Below are positions 34,473-43,175 of a stretch of 64,000 nucleotides of DNA, piece after piece. A program made the position numbers and the translations under genes. The stretch spans positions 434,001 through 498,000 of the forward strand of contig CAVRHO010000002.1 in the NCBI GenBank assembly GCA_963721065.1, written 5' to 3'. Origin of the DNA: CAWBLP01 sp963721065. GTDB taxonomy: Bacteria; Pseudomonadota; Alphaproteobacteria; Acetobacterales; Acetobacteraceae. The notes below the pieces were generated by a model. The model saw nothing but the letters and a program-made list of their open reading frames with translations, searched no databases and was not told the DNA's origin. The stretch's first letter is position 1. Every line of letters starts with the position of its first letter.

Positions 34473-35036
34473 ATGGACACTCAGAAGACCTCTCGGAAAG
34501 GGCTGACGCTGGCCGCCTTGCTGTCGAGCGTTCTGCTGGCGGGATGCGTATCCCAAAGCGACTACGACGCGTTGCAAGCCGAGAATTCGCAACTCAAGCA
34601 GCAGCTTGCCAGTGAGTCGGCAGAACTGGCCGCCACCAAGCAACAGGTTGCCAGGCTGACAGGCGCCATCCAGTACACCGTTCAAAGCGATCTGTTGTTC
34701 CCGTCCGGAAGCTGGGAGATCAGCGAACAAGGCAAGCGGATCATGGCCAACCTGGCCAGGAAGCTGACGCCGACACAGCAGCGGAAGCTGATCGTAAACG
34801 GCTATACGGACAACGTGCCGATCGGCCCGGCGCTGATGCGCAAGGGTGTGACTTCAAACAAGGAGCTGTCTCAGAAGCGTGCGGAATCGGTGATGCAGTT
34901 CCTGATCGCGAACGGGATGAAGCCGGACCTGGTTTCGGCGCATGGCTACGGGGAAGAAAATCCGATCGCTTCCAACGCCACCGCGGAAGGGCGGAGCAAG
35001 AACCGGCGGGTAGAATTCGAGCTCGTCAGCTCGTAG
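34473..35036 (+). CDS. OmpA-domain lipoprotein
   Basis: 187 residues from ATG 34473 (AGGGGAA upstream). Lipobox LLAGC at about residue 25, a short coiled coil (YDALQAENSQLKQQLASES), then an OmpA/MotB peptidoglycan-binding domain: LIVNGYTDNVPIG, LSQKRAESVMQFLI, and SKNRRVEF at the C-terminus. It anchors the outer membrane to peptidoglycan, resembling Pal/YiaD-type proteins. Followed by two other small envelope genes in the same direction. Confidence 0.9.
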   Translation: MDTQKTSRKGLTLAALLSSVLLAGCVSQSDYDALQAENSQLKQQLASESAELAATKQQVARLTGAIQYTVQSDLLFPSGSWEISEQGKRIMANLARKLTPTQQRKLIVNGYTDNVPIGPALMRKGVTSNKELSQKRAESVMQFLIANGMKPDLVSAHGYGEENPIASNATAEGRSKNRRVEFELVSS

Positions 35037-35175
35037 GTGCCAGCGACAGGAGGCTGTGACAGGCCCGCGCTGCCGGCATTTCTTCGCAATGCCGGCATAG
35101 AGGCACGGTCCGTTGCGGTCTTCTGTTCCGCACTAAGCCATCCGAATAGGGTTCGACAGCAGGAGTACGGCACGT

Positions 35176-35571
35176 ATGCAACTACGGCGTTTGGCAGCCC
35201 TGGTGGCAATCTGCGCCGCGATGTCCGTGGGCAGCGCTCGGGCAGCGGTATCGACCGACAACTTCCTTTTGCGGAACACGGGTGACCTGGTGAACCTGTG
35301 TTCCGCCGCAACAACCGAGCCATACTACACCGCTGCAGTCAACTTCTGTCACGGCTTTGCGGTCGGTGTATTCCGCGTGTTGCAGGCCGAGAATGCGGCT
35401 CATTCGTCCCGACGCTGGTTCTGTCTGCCACAACAGGTGCCGTCGCGGTCCGACGCCATCGCGGCGTTTGTCCAATGGGCCCAGGCCGACAGTCGCCGCC
35501 TTCAGCAGTCTCCGTCTGATGCCATCGCCGCTTACCTGTCCCAGAAATACCCCTGCTCTGGTCGTCGTTGA
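35176..35571 (+). CDS. Rap1a/Tai-type immunity-domain secreted protein
   Basis: 131 residues. Signal peptide LAALVAICAAMSVGSARA. Mature Cys pattern and motifs fit Rap1a: LVNLCSAATTEPYYTAA, FCHGFAVGVF, WFCLP and IAAYLSQKYPC, with four Cys for two disulfides. Rap1a proteins neutralise T6SS peptidoglycan amidases in Serratia; here no effector or T6SS gene is nearby, so it may be an orphan immunity or general envelope protein. Confidence 0.8.
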   Translation: MQLRRLAALVAICAAMSVGSARAAVSTDNFLLRNTGDLVNLCSAATTEPYYTAAVNFCHGFAVGVFRVLQAENAAHSSRRWFCLPQQVPSRSDAIAAFVQWAQADSRRLQQSPSDAIAAYLSQKYPCSGRR

Positions 35572-35587
35572 CGGAAGGGAGACCATC

Positions 35588-35866
35588 ATGAAACGCGTCC
35601 TTGCCGCCCTGCTGTGCTGCGCCGTCCTTGCCGGATGCGCTGACATGACCCCCACCCAGCAACGTGCCGCAGGCGGCACGGCCGTGGGTGCCGCCGGCGG
35701 CGCTGTCATTGGGGCACTGGCCGGAAATGCCGCACTCGGCACGGCGATCGGCGCCGGAGCTGGTCTGGTCGGCGGCCTGATTTACAATCGGACCAAGAAC
35801 AACGAGCAGGCCGCCTACCAGCAAGGATACGCTGCGGGCCAACACTCTTCGACCACAACGCATTGA
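35588..35866 (+). CDS. Glycine-zipper lipoprotein
   Basis: 92 residues. Lipobox VLAGC at residue 17, then a Gly-zipper (GGTAVGAAGGAVIGALAGNA, GTAIGAGAGLVGGLI), as in YMGG/SlyB-like outer-membrane lipoproteins. AGGGAGA precedes the ATG. Sixteen bases after the Rap1a-type gene, so probably cotranscribed. Likely packs in the outer membrane and supports envelope integrity. Confidence 0.85.
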   Translation: MKRVLAALLCCAVLAGCADMTPTQQRAAGGTAVGAAGGAVIGALAGNAALGTAIGAGAGLVGGLIYNRTKNNEQAAYQQGYAAGQHSSTTTH

Positions 35867-35876
35867 ACGTCCGGGC

Positions 35877-35894
35877 GCCGGCCGCAAGGCCGGC
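35877..35894. terminator. GC hairpin after the glycine-zipper gene
   Basis: GCCGGCC-GCAA-GGCCGGC, a 7-bp perfect stem with a GNRA-type loop 10 bases after the stop. No T-run follows, so termination strength is uncertain. Confidence 0.45.
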
Positions 35895-35997
35895 CCCCAA
35901 GCCTACTGCTGGAACACCCAGACGACGTCATTGCCCTCCAGTCGTCCAAGCTTCCGCCAGCGGGTCGATCACAGGACCGGTCCCGGAGCGGACAAGC

Positions 35998-36463
35998 CGT
36001 AACGGATTGCGCGGACGGCACGTATCTGCTGAAGGGAAGGCCGGTGTTCCTGTGGAACCTGCTGGACCTGAAGCGGATCCGTTGGGAAGGTCCGCAGATG
36101 CTGGCCCCCGGACGGCACACGCTGGAATACGACTTCAAATACGATGGGCTGGGCTTCGCGACGCTCGCCCATAACAACATTGAAGGCATCGGCCGCCCCG
36201 GCACCGGTATCTTCAAGGTGGACGGACAGGTTGTCGCAACCCACAAGCTTGATCGCACGGTTCCGCTGACGTTGCCGTGGGACGAGACCTTCGATATCGG
36301 CATGGACACCGGCACGCCCGTGAACGACAAGGACTACGCCGTTCCCTTCAGGTTCACCGGGCGGATTCACAAGCTGACGGTTTCCGTGGAGCCGCCGAAG
36401 CCGACCGAGGCGGACAAGAGGAAGCTGATGGAGGCGTATCGCGCCGCGCAGGACGCGAACTAG
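35998..36463 (+). pseudogene. C-terminal fragment of an arylsulfatase
   Basis: ADGTYLLKGRPVFLWNLLDL, KRIRWEGP, LEYDFKYDGLGF and TLPWDETFDIGMDTGTPV match the C-terminal beta-domain of large type I arylsulfatases. The catalytic domain (Cys/Ser-x-Pro-x-Arg formylglycine site) is absent and there is no plausible start. About 155 of some 780 residues remain. The frame is well preserved, so loss of the rest may be fairly recent or the fragment is just by chance intact. Confidence 0.65.
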
Positions 36464-36594
36464 CCGCCGTCAGCCACGTCCTCCGGTGCACCGGCCTGCC
36501 CCAGGGCGATCCGGTTGGCCAGGGCCCTTGCGGTGCACCGGCGCGCCTTCCATCGTTGGATACTCAACTCGGCGAACTGCGAAGGAGTAATGCC

Positions 36595-37056
36595 ATGGAC
36601 GTCGCGGAGGTGGCCGAAGTCGCACCTTGGTACAATGTGTGGGTGTGGGCCACTCCGCTGATCGTCCTGAACACCATCAGCCACGTGGCAGGCCTGGTGT
36701 CCATCCAACACTGGCTAACCCCCGCGCTGCAGCGATATTCCGGGCGCCGCCGTCTGACGCTGAGGCTGGCGGCTGTCATCGCCCTCGGCGCTGCCGCGGT
36801 CACCGTGTTGCATGCCGTCGAGGCCATGGTCTGGGCGGTTTCGTACCTGATCGTCTCTGCGATCCCCGATACCCGCTCCGCAATGCTGTTTTCAATAGAC
36901 GCGATGACGACCTACGGGCACTCCCAGGTTCGCCTGCCGCTGCACTGGCGCCTGATGGGTACGCTTGAAGCGCTCAACGGCATGATCCTGTTCGGCCTGA
37001 CCACCGCGTTCCTTTTTGCCACGCTGCAATCCACTGCGGTATTTGGCCGCAAGTAG
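36595..37056 (+). CDS. Ion-channel-like pore protein with degenerate selectivity filter
   Basis: 153 residues from ATG 36595 (AAGGAG upstream). Membrane segments at about 13-40, 60-85 and 125-148, with a re-entrant pore loop between the last two. The filter position reads AMTTYGHSQ rather than TVGYGD, as in a subgroup of two-TM potassium-channel-like proteins. Potassium selectivity therefore cannot be assumed. Stands alone between a sulfatase remnant and an AraC gene. Confidence 0.7.
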   Translation: MDVAEVAEVAPWYNVWVWATPLIVLNTISHVAGLVSIQHWLTPALQRYSGRRRLTLRLAAVIALGAAAVTVLHAVEAMVWAVSYLIVSAIPDTRSAMLFSIDAMTTYGHSQVRLPLHWRLMGTLEALNGMILFGLTTAFLFATLQSTAVFGRK

Positions 37057-37085
37057 CGACACGGGCTGGCGGCGGGCGTCTCACA

Positions 37086-38123
37086 TCAAGGAGCGGCGAT
37101 GGCGTGCGGCGCGATCGCCATCTCCCGCGAAAATGGCATGGGACCGGCGCCGAGGTCCTGCAAGGGCCGGGTTCGCCCGGGCGATCGGCGCAACGTGGCG
37201 CTTGGTACTTCACCGAACAGGCGGCTGTAGGCCGTGGCAAAACGGCCCAGCTCCCAGAACCCGAACTCGGTGGCAATGCTGGTTACGGTTGTCACGCCCG
37301 GTGTCGCCACCGACAAGGCCCGGCGGGCCAGGTGCAGGCGTCGCAGCAGCAGATAGCGCTTGGGCCCCATCCCGAAATACTCGTGGCAGGCCTGGCGCAA
37401 CGTCCGGTCGGACGCTTTCAGCGCCATGCAGATCTCCGTCAGGTACAACGGCCGGTCGGCCCGTTCCTCGATAAGGGTAAGAAAGCCATTGATGATCCTG
37501 GCGTGGTGGCGCCAGGCGTCACGACATGGTCCGTCCGCCGAATCATGCACACAGGCCACCAGGGCATCCATCAGCGCATTTTGGAGGCCACGGGTGGCTT
37601 CCGATGACAACAGCAGCTCCGGGACATCGCCAGCGAGATCGATGGACGACCGCAGCAGGCGCTTCAAGCGTTCCATTGGCTCCGCAGGGGGCGTGAGGGC
37701 GGGGACATTGGGCAGAAAAGGGCGATTCCAGCCCGTCATTATCGGACCGGCTTCCGTCCACCCATCCACGTTGAACGACAAACTGGCCCATGCAGCAGGC
37801 CCCTCTATGCGGTGACATATCGCGGGACTGAGAGCGTTCAGAACGGCGATGTCCGCGGGGCGAATCTCGGAACCGTTGCAGTATACCGGCGCCGAGGGCT
37901 GCAACAGGAACATGATTCCCGCCCGATCCGGCGACCTCCGCCCTTCAAGAATGCGCGGTCGTGTTTCGGCGATGCTCTGTAGCCGGAGATGTTCGAAATC
38001 GATCCGCGTGTACTGCGCGGCGAACGTGCCTGACCCGGAAGCGGTGTAGCGCATGCCCTCAGGCTGCAACATGTGTAACAGCATATCCGGGTCGTCAATG
38101 AGAGAAGTCTGAATCGTGGCCAC
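37086..38123 (-). CDS. AraC-family transcriptional regulator
   Basis: 345 residues from a GTG at 38123, preferred because AGGGAGA lies about 10 bases upstream; an ATG at 38180 overlaps the Fnr-type box and has no site. N-terminal AraC_binding-like/cupin region of the choline-regulator type; C-terminal double HTH: YLTEICMALKASDRTLRQAC and VTSIATEFGFWELGRFATAY with SRLFGEVPSATLR. The ligand is unknown. A second, damaged paralogue lies directly upstream. Confidence 0.85.
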   Translation of the reverse strand: MATIQTSLIDDPDMLLHMLQPEGMRYTASGSGTFAAQYTRIDFEHLRLQSIAETRPRILEGRRSPDRAGIMFLLQPSAPVYCNGSEIRPADIAVLNALSPAICHRIEGPAAWASLSFNVDGWTEAGPIMTGWNRPFLPNVPALTPPAEPMERLKRLLRSSIDLAGDVPELLLSSEATRGLQNALMDALVACVHDSADGPCRDAWRHHARIINGFLTLIEERADRPLYLTEICMALKASDRTLRQACHEYFGMGPKRYLLLRRLHLARRALSVATPGVTTVTSIATEFGFWELGRFATAYSRLFGEVPSATLRRSPGRTRPLQDLGAGPMPFSREMAIAPHAIAAP

Positions 38124-38179
38124 GTCCCAATTCTCCCTATAGGCGGATCCGGATAGACAACCCGACCGTAGGAAAGACA

Positions 38180-38193
38180 TTGATCTGGGTCAA
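38180..38193. promoter_or_regulatory. Fnr/FixK-type box (TTGAT-CTGG-GTCAA)
   Basis: Nine of ten defined bases match. It is centred about 64 bases upstream of the GTG start of the AraC gene, on the side expected for a minus-strand promoter. The spacer CTGG is common in alphaproteobacterial Fnr sites. Confidence 0.65.
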
Positions 38194-38288
38194 ACGCTGT
38201 AAACACTATACGTACTGGTTCCCACTGATTATGGACGGCATATCCAGCTTTGGTGGAGCGTGCACCTGTTTCATGATCATCCAGTCAC

Positions 38289-39234
38289 TTACGGGCGAAT
38301 CCTCATCTCCTGATCTCGCAGGACCGCCTGCTGCTGCTGTCTGATCATTCGGCGGAAGCGGCCCGGCGTCGTCCCAACGTGCTCAAGACACGATTTCTTG
38401 AGCAGTGACATCGGCGTATTGAGAATTCCACAAATCCTTTCCAACGAAAGGTGCGAGAACCGTGGAGCGTCCAGGATCGACTTCAAATCGGGCGACTATC
38501 TCGGCCCGCCGGTCCATATCGTCGCTATCATTGTCCGCGCGGCCTGTTGTCAGGCACTGCACCAGGATCCGAACCAGTTCCTGCTCCAGTCCACGATACG
38601 CTTCGGTACTATGGGTCTGTAAAAGACGGGTCGCCGTTACCCGTGTCGCGGCACCGTGCAGTGCATTCAGGCAGTCGATCTCCCCGGTTGAGGACCGCCA
38701 ACGTCGCACGCCTGGCGCCAGGCCGAGCGCGCGTCCCATCAGGCCGCGGCTGTGCGCGGCAAGAAAGTCTTCGGGTACCAGCAGGATGCGAGACTCGCCC
38801 GGTCCCTCGGTGCGTTCCTGAATCACCGGTCCGGCGCCAAAGGTGACCATGCTCGCTCTGCTTACCTCGACCCCGCCGACGATGACGCGTCCCGTCGCCG
38901 GCGACAGCACAAAGCGGCGCCATCCCGGCGCACAGAAGCAGGAAGCAACACGGCCCAGCCGCTCGTCCAGCCGCAACAGGATGATCCGGTGCAGCGCAAG
39001 CCGCACCATCCTGGCACGGAAGCAGCGATCCTCTACGAGAAGAAATCTCGAGTAGCCGAATCCCTTCAGCGTCTGCGCGTAGTCTTCTTTGTCACCAAAG
39101 ACAGCAACGCCACTGCCCAGCATACCTCCAGTTGGGAACGCCGCTGCGGATTGCGCTATGCGAATTCTGGCGTGGTTGTGCCGGCGGACCGGCCGGATCG
39201 CGATGGGTCGAGGCAGCCTGTGCCGCTTACGCAT
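38289..39234 (-). pseudogene. AraC-family regulator, frameshifted and C-terminally truncated
   Basis: The sensor region runs to RRAEIVARFE; the HTH part (SILDAPRFSHLSLERICGIL) is in another frame. Removing one base at 38482-38483 turns GAAGTC (minus strand) into GAGTC and restores VARFESILDAPRF. Even repaired, the protein stops after the first HTH at TPGRFRRMIRQ and lacks the second HTH, so DNA binding is probably lost. The true start is uncertain; ATG 39234 is the longest, ATG 39123 has a GGAGG that sits too close. Confidence 0.65.
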
Positions 39235-39293
39235 AGTGCGGCCGACCGGACGCGAGACATCCTCGTGCCGCCATTACCAAGGAACCGGTCTCC

Positions 39294-39932
39294 ATGAAAA
39301 AGCGCGCAAGCAGCACGACTGCAGCGCTCGCCCTTGCAGTCTGTGGCCTTTCCGGCGTCTTGATTGGAATGCAGCCGACGCCGGCGGTCGCGGAGGGAAA
39401 ACATCCGACCCTGACGAATGTTATCCCGCAGGCGGCCGCGGTCACGATCCATGCCAGGATCTCGGCGCTGGACCCGAAATCGCGAGAGGTGACGCTGGAA
39501 GGCGGATCCGGGGCGAAAATCGTCGTCCTGGCCGGCCCGGCCGTTCGCCTGGACATGCTCAAGGTCGGCGATACGGTGAATGCCCGATACTATCGTTCGG
39601 TTGGTTTCCTGGTGGTGCCGCCATCGCAGGGAACCGGGGTTCCGGGGCCCGGCGCGAACGAAATCGCACAAATCATGGCACGCCCGGCCGAAGCGCCGGG
39701 CGGCATTGGTCTGCGCGTGACCAAAGTGAGCGGAACCGTCGTTGGCATCGATGCCGCGGATCACACCATCGATCTTATCAACCCCTCCGGGGGTGGCGTT
39801 TACACCGTCAAAGTTACCGACCCCGACCGGATTGCCATGCTGCCGAAGCTGAGCGTCGGCGATACCGTCACCGCGGTCATCAGCCAGGCGCTGGCGGTCT
39901 CGATCGAGCCGGCGCAAAAGGGGCTGTTCTGA
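39294..39932 (+). CDS. Secreted protein of unknown function with a duplicated beta domain
   Basis: 212 residues; AAGGAA lies 9 bases before the ATG. Signal peptide ALALAVCGLSGVLIG. Two related modules: VTIHARISALDPKSREVTLE ... LDMLKVGDTVNARYY and LRVTKVSGTVVGIDAADHTI ... LPKLSVGDTVTAVIS. Each ends in an L-K/S-VGDTV turn, suggesting duplicated small beta-barrels (OB-like). No family recognised. Probably periplasmic. Confidence 0.75.
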   Translation: MKKRASSTTAALALAVCGLSGVLIGMQPTPAVAEGKHPTLTNVIPQAAAVTIHARISALDPKSREVTLEGGSGAKIVVLAGPAVRLDMLKVGDTVNARYYRSVGFLVVPPSQGTGVPGPGANEIAQIMARPAEAPGGIGLRVTKVSGTVVGIDAADHTIDLINPSGGGVYTVKVTDPDRIAMLPKLSVGDTVTAVISQALAVSIEPAQKGLF

Positions 39933-40267
39933 GCGCACGTTGCGGAAGCCACGCTTGGAAACCACGGGCGCCCCGAAACCACGGGCGCATTGCGATAACC
40001 GCGGCCACATGAACGCATCAGCGGTCGTGGCCTGTTTGGTTGCATCACCCATCGAACGCCCGCAAACCGTGCCGACGTCGGGATAAGCCTTGTGATCGGC
40101 TGCCGGCCTGTGCATGGGCCGGCCGTCGTACCCGGGCCGCATATGGCGACGGCAGCGCCGTGTGCTTTCCCGTAGGGCGCGAATGCCATCAGTGCGGATT
40201 GATGACGAAGCGCAGCCGAAACTGCATAGCCGAGCGCGCGAAGGTCGCGGGATAGATTGAAGCCAAT
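39933..40267. other. Intergenic region with no recognised gene
   Basis: No supported gene on either strand. Presumed to hold the promoter of the beta-barrel gene at 40268; no clear box or terminator seen. Confidence 0.35.
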
Positions 40268-41158
40268 ATGGCTCTCGGGACGGCAGGTGCGATGCTCAAC
40301 CTAACACCGTTTACGTTCGGACGCGGTCATGCGATCGGGATTGTTGCCTGGTGCCTCGGCCTGGCCCTTTGCGTGACTGGCCCGGCATGCGCGCAATCAT
40401 CGGCCAATGACGGATATGCACCCGATGGCTCTTATCGCCTGAATGTGGAGCTCTCGCCGTATCTGTGGCTGCCTGCGACCAATACGGACGTCACGCTTGG
40501 TCCGCGTGGCGGTTTCAGTGGGAATGTCAGCACCGGCGTCCCCTCGATTTCGCAGCTCGTGGATACCCTTCACGGCGCGTTCCTGGGCTTCGGCCTGGTA
40601 CGTTATGGACCCTGGTCCGGTGAACTGAACGTGCAGTGGGTAACCGGGGGCGCCGGTAAGACCGTGGTCGGGCCCCGTGGCACCCAGGTGCAGACCCATA
40701 CCGATGCGTCGCTGATCCGCATAACGCCCGGGTTCGGCTACGAAGTTGCAAGAGGATCGATCGGCAGCATCCCGGCAACCTTGGATGCCCGTGTCGGGTT
40801 CGCCTGGTTTCACTGGAGCTCGACGATAAACACCGCCGGGTATCCGCAAGGGGTGAGCGGAGGTGGCAGCTTTGTGCAGCCATGGGTCGGGTTGCGCGGG
40901 CGGATATTTCCCGCCCCACGCTGGCGTGTAGAGCTGGATGCAGTAGGCCAGGGCTTTGGTGTCGGCGGCGGTTCCTGGGGCTGGGCCACTTCATTGCTGG
41001 TGTCCTACGCGATCACCGATTCGATTGCGCTTACGGCCGGCGCATCGGCTGTCAAGACGTCGCGCATCCAGGGCAATACCAACCCCACCGGAACAGGACG
41101 CCGCACATTCGACATACTGGCCTACGGCCCGGTCTTCGGCGTTACGTTCCGGTTCTAA
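40268..41158 (+). CDS. Outer-membrane beta-barrel protein
   Basis: 296 residues. Signal peptide ending GPACAQ near residue 43. Alternating aromatic/hydrophobic strands (YRLNVELSPYLWLPATNTDV, FVQPWVGLRGRIF, TSLLVSYAITDSIALTAGAS) and a C-terminal Phe (VFGVTFRF), the usual BamA recognition end. No known porin family assigned; an 8-12-strand barrel is likely. The start could also be the internal ATG nine codons later. Confidence 0.8.
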   Translation: MALGTAGAMLNLTPFTFGRGHAIGIVAWCLGLALCVTGPACAQSSANDGYAPDGSYRLNVELSPYLWLPATNTDVTLGPRGGFSGNVSTGVPSISQLVDTLHGAFLGFGLVRYGPWSGELNVQWVTGGAGKTVVGPRGTQVQTHTDASLIRITPGFGYEVARGSIGSIPATLDARVGFAWFHWSSTINTAGYPQGVSGGGSFVQPWVGLRGRIFPAPRWRVELDAVGQGFGVGGGSWGWATSLLVSYAITDSIALTAGASAVKTSRIQGNTNPTGTGRRTFDILAYGPVFGVTFRF

Positions 41159-41290
41159 CGTGTGTCAGCGATGATAGCGCCGGGCGTTCGTTCCGCGAAG
41201 CGTCCGGCCTGCTATCCAGGGCCGCGGTTCGCTGTCGGGGCGCTGGGGCTGCACGCGTGAGACGCAATCAGGACAGGAGGTGCGACTGAG

Positions 41291-41824
41291 ATGCTGGAAG
41301 ACGACGATGTTTCCCGCGGCCATCCAGAGCTGATATTGGGGCGAATGTTCGCTCGGCGACGGCTGATGTTGGGCGGGACCGCCGCGGCGGTCCTCTTCTC
41401 CATGGCTGCGTGCTCGGACTCGGGCGCGATGAAAGTCGGGCCGGCGGCGGTGCAGGGACTCACGCCGGACGGCACCGTCGATATGAGCCAGGTTCAGGTC
41501 GCCTATATCGGCAGCGGCGGCGGTGGCTCAGGTACTCTGTACTACAAGGGGAAGGCATACCCCTTCACGGTTGGCGGGCTTGGTGTTGGCGGCATCGGTG
41601 CCTCCACGCTCGAGGCCACCGGCGAGGTTTACAAGTTGAACAACATCGCGGATTTCCCGGGCGCCTACGTCCAGGGCCGCTATGGATTTGCGCTGGGGTC
41701 CGAAAGTGCCGGTGACCTGTGGTTGCAGAACGACGCCGGGGTCATCCTGCATCTGAAGGCAAAGCGCACCGGCCTGATGCTAAGTCTCGGTGGTGATGCC
41801 GTCGTCATCTCCATGTCGGGCTAA
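41291..41824 (+). CDS. Lipoprotein of unknown function
   Basis: 177 residues; AGGAGGT lies 10 bases before ATG 41291, though an internal ATG at codon 19 is possible. RMFARRRLMLGGTAAAVLF then lipobox SMAAC; a Tat-like twin Arg precedes it. Mature part is Gly-rich: VAYIGSGGGGSGTLYYKGKA, GVGGIGASTLEATGEVY, GRYGFALGSESAG, LHLKAKRTGLMLSL. Looks like an all-beta lipid-bound domain. No family recognised. Confidence 0.75.
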   Translation: MLEDDDVSRGHPELILGRMFARRRLMLGGTAAAVLFSMAACSDSGAMKVGPAAVQGLTPDGTVDMSQVQVAYIGSGGGGSGTLYYKGKAYPFTVGGLGVGGIGASTLEATGEVYKLNNIADFPGAYVQGRYGFALGSESAGDLWLQNDAGVILHLKAKRTGLMLSLGGDAVVISMSG

Positions 41825-42100
41825 CGTTCCGCTGCCGCCGGATGGAGTGCGATGCGGCACCTCCGCCGTCATGGTGGAGGCAGGCCTGCCGGCCACGAAT
41901 CTTCTTCGGTGCGTGCGGTAAATCAGGTGGCGGGCCTGCGCCTGCCACGACACGTTACACCCTATCCGTGGGACCAATCCGTTCACGTCGGATCACTGGC
42001 GCTTCGAACGCGTGCATACCACGGCCGCTTGCAGGCAACGCCCTGCGGTCCGCGAAACGCGGCTGCCTGTCTGCTGTCGGCATTTGCAGGAATGGAGTGG

Positions 42101-42220
42101 CTAGCCGCCCCAATTCCCCGGGGTGGACGGCGTTCCGGGCTGGAACCCCAGCGACTGGCATCCCGCGACCGCACCCAGACAGAAGAGAACCAGGAGGATT
42201 GCGACGACCTTTCGGATCAT
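42101..42220 (-). CDS. 39-residue lipoprotein
   Basis: Very small gene: MIRKVVAILLVLFCLGAVAG then the lipidated Cys (lipobox AVAGC) and a short Pro/Gly-rich tail QSLGFQPGTPSTPGNWGG. A basic N-terminus, hydrophobic core and lipobox in the right order, plus a GGAG upstream, make it convincing despite its size. The class resembles entericidin-like small lipoproteins in layout only; function unknown. Confidence 0.65.
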   Translation of the reverse strand: MIRKVVAILLVLFCLGAVAGCQSLGFQPGTPSTPGNWGG

Positions 42221-42534
42221 TGCTGCCAGCTCCAGCTAAATGCCCGATGTGGAGGAAGGCGGATGCCCGCGATATCGGATGTATCCGCGGCCTGGGTTGC
42301 AGGCTTCTACGCGGAAACAGCCCGCTCCCACTCGCCGGAATCGGGCAATTGTGGAATGCGCGCACGGCTGCACGCACAAGGTCGAGGCTGGCCAACGGCC
42401 ACGTCGCCGAGCGCCACGCCCCCGAAAGATCTCGGGCGGCGCGGCACGCCGGGATGTCGTGCGTTTCGGCGGTCGCCCCGCCTGGCGCGCGCTATCGCCC
42501 GCAACCAGGCCGGACCTCGCCGACAGCCAAACCG
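42221..42534. other. Intergenic region with no recognised gene
   Basis: Frames across it give Arg/Pro-rich translations without family features. It may hold the promoter of the 39-residue lipoprotein. Confidence 0.35.
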
Positions 42535-42939
42535 TCAGTCGCCGCCGAAGGTTTGCGGCGTGAACCAGTGAACCTGCACCGCCTGGCACTTCACGCCCGG
42601 CCCATTGATGTTGGCGACGAGCCACCCATCCGTGGTGACGCTGCCGTTGATCGTCGCCGTCCGGTCGGAGCCGACTTCCTTCGCCTTCAGTTCGAATGTC
42701 TGGCCGTTCGGGTTCATTGTTCCGTGAACCTTGGCGACATGCTGCATGTTGCCCCAGGAAATCATGCCCTCGAGATTGTTGCCGGTGGCAACCACGTGCC
42801 AGTCGAGCCCCGGGCACTGACCTTGCGCCCCCGAGTGGAAGGAATAGACCCTGCTCTGCGGCATCGATTCCGCGGACGCGATTCCGCAGGTTGCCGCGGC
42901 GGCCAGAAAGCCGGCGGCAAGGAACTTGGTCAGGTTCAT
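42535..42939 (-). CDS. Small secreted protein of unknown function
   Basis: 134 residues. Signal peptide FLAAGFLAAAATCGIASA cleaved before ESMPQ. Mature domain of about 110 residues with two Cys (GQCPGLDW, VKCQAVQ) and beta-rich stretches (ATGNNLEGMISWGNMQHVA, TATINGSVTTDGWLVANING). The composition suggests a single periplasmic beta-sandwich. GGAGGGAGAG lies upstream of the ATG. No family recognised. Confidence 0.75.
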   Translation of the reverse strand: MNLTKFLAAGFLAAAATCGIASAESMPQSRVYSFHSGAQGQCPGLDWHVVATGNNLEGMISWGNMQHVAKVHGTMNPNGQTFELKAKEVGSDRTATINGSVTTDGWLVANINGPGVKCQAVQVHWFTPQTFGGD

Positions 42940-43175
42940 GGCTACTCTCCCTCCATAGCGAAGTTGTCAGGTGTCACGTACTGGAGCCCTTGGGCCATCA
43001 TGCGGCCTCGGTTCCAGTTACCTTCGCCATGGGCAGCCGGGCTATGCAGTTTCGGCAGGCCCCGGCGTTTTCGACGGAAAGGGAAGATCAGTCGCGCAAC
43101 CGCTCGCCGGCGGCCGGCAAACCCCACAGCTCGGCGCACGCACCGCAGCAGGGGCCGGCCGGCGCAGCAGCATCG

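Noticed and set aside
35100..35120. AGGCACG-GTCCG-TTGCG before the Rap1a-type gene
   Set aside because: Same problem: one extra base between the -24 and -12 boxes, and the leading T is missing.
36513..36532. TGGCCAG-GGCCC-TTGC before the channel-like gene
   Set aside because: Looks like a -24/-12 promoter but the GG-GC spacing is one base too long, which abolishes sigma-54 recognition.
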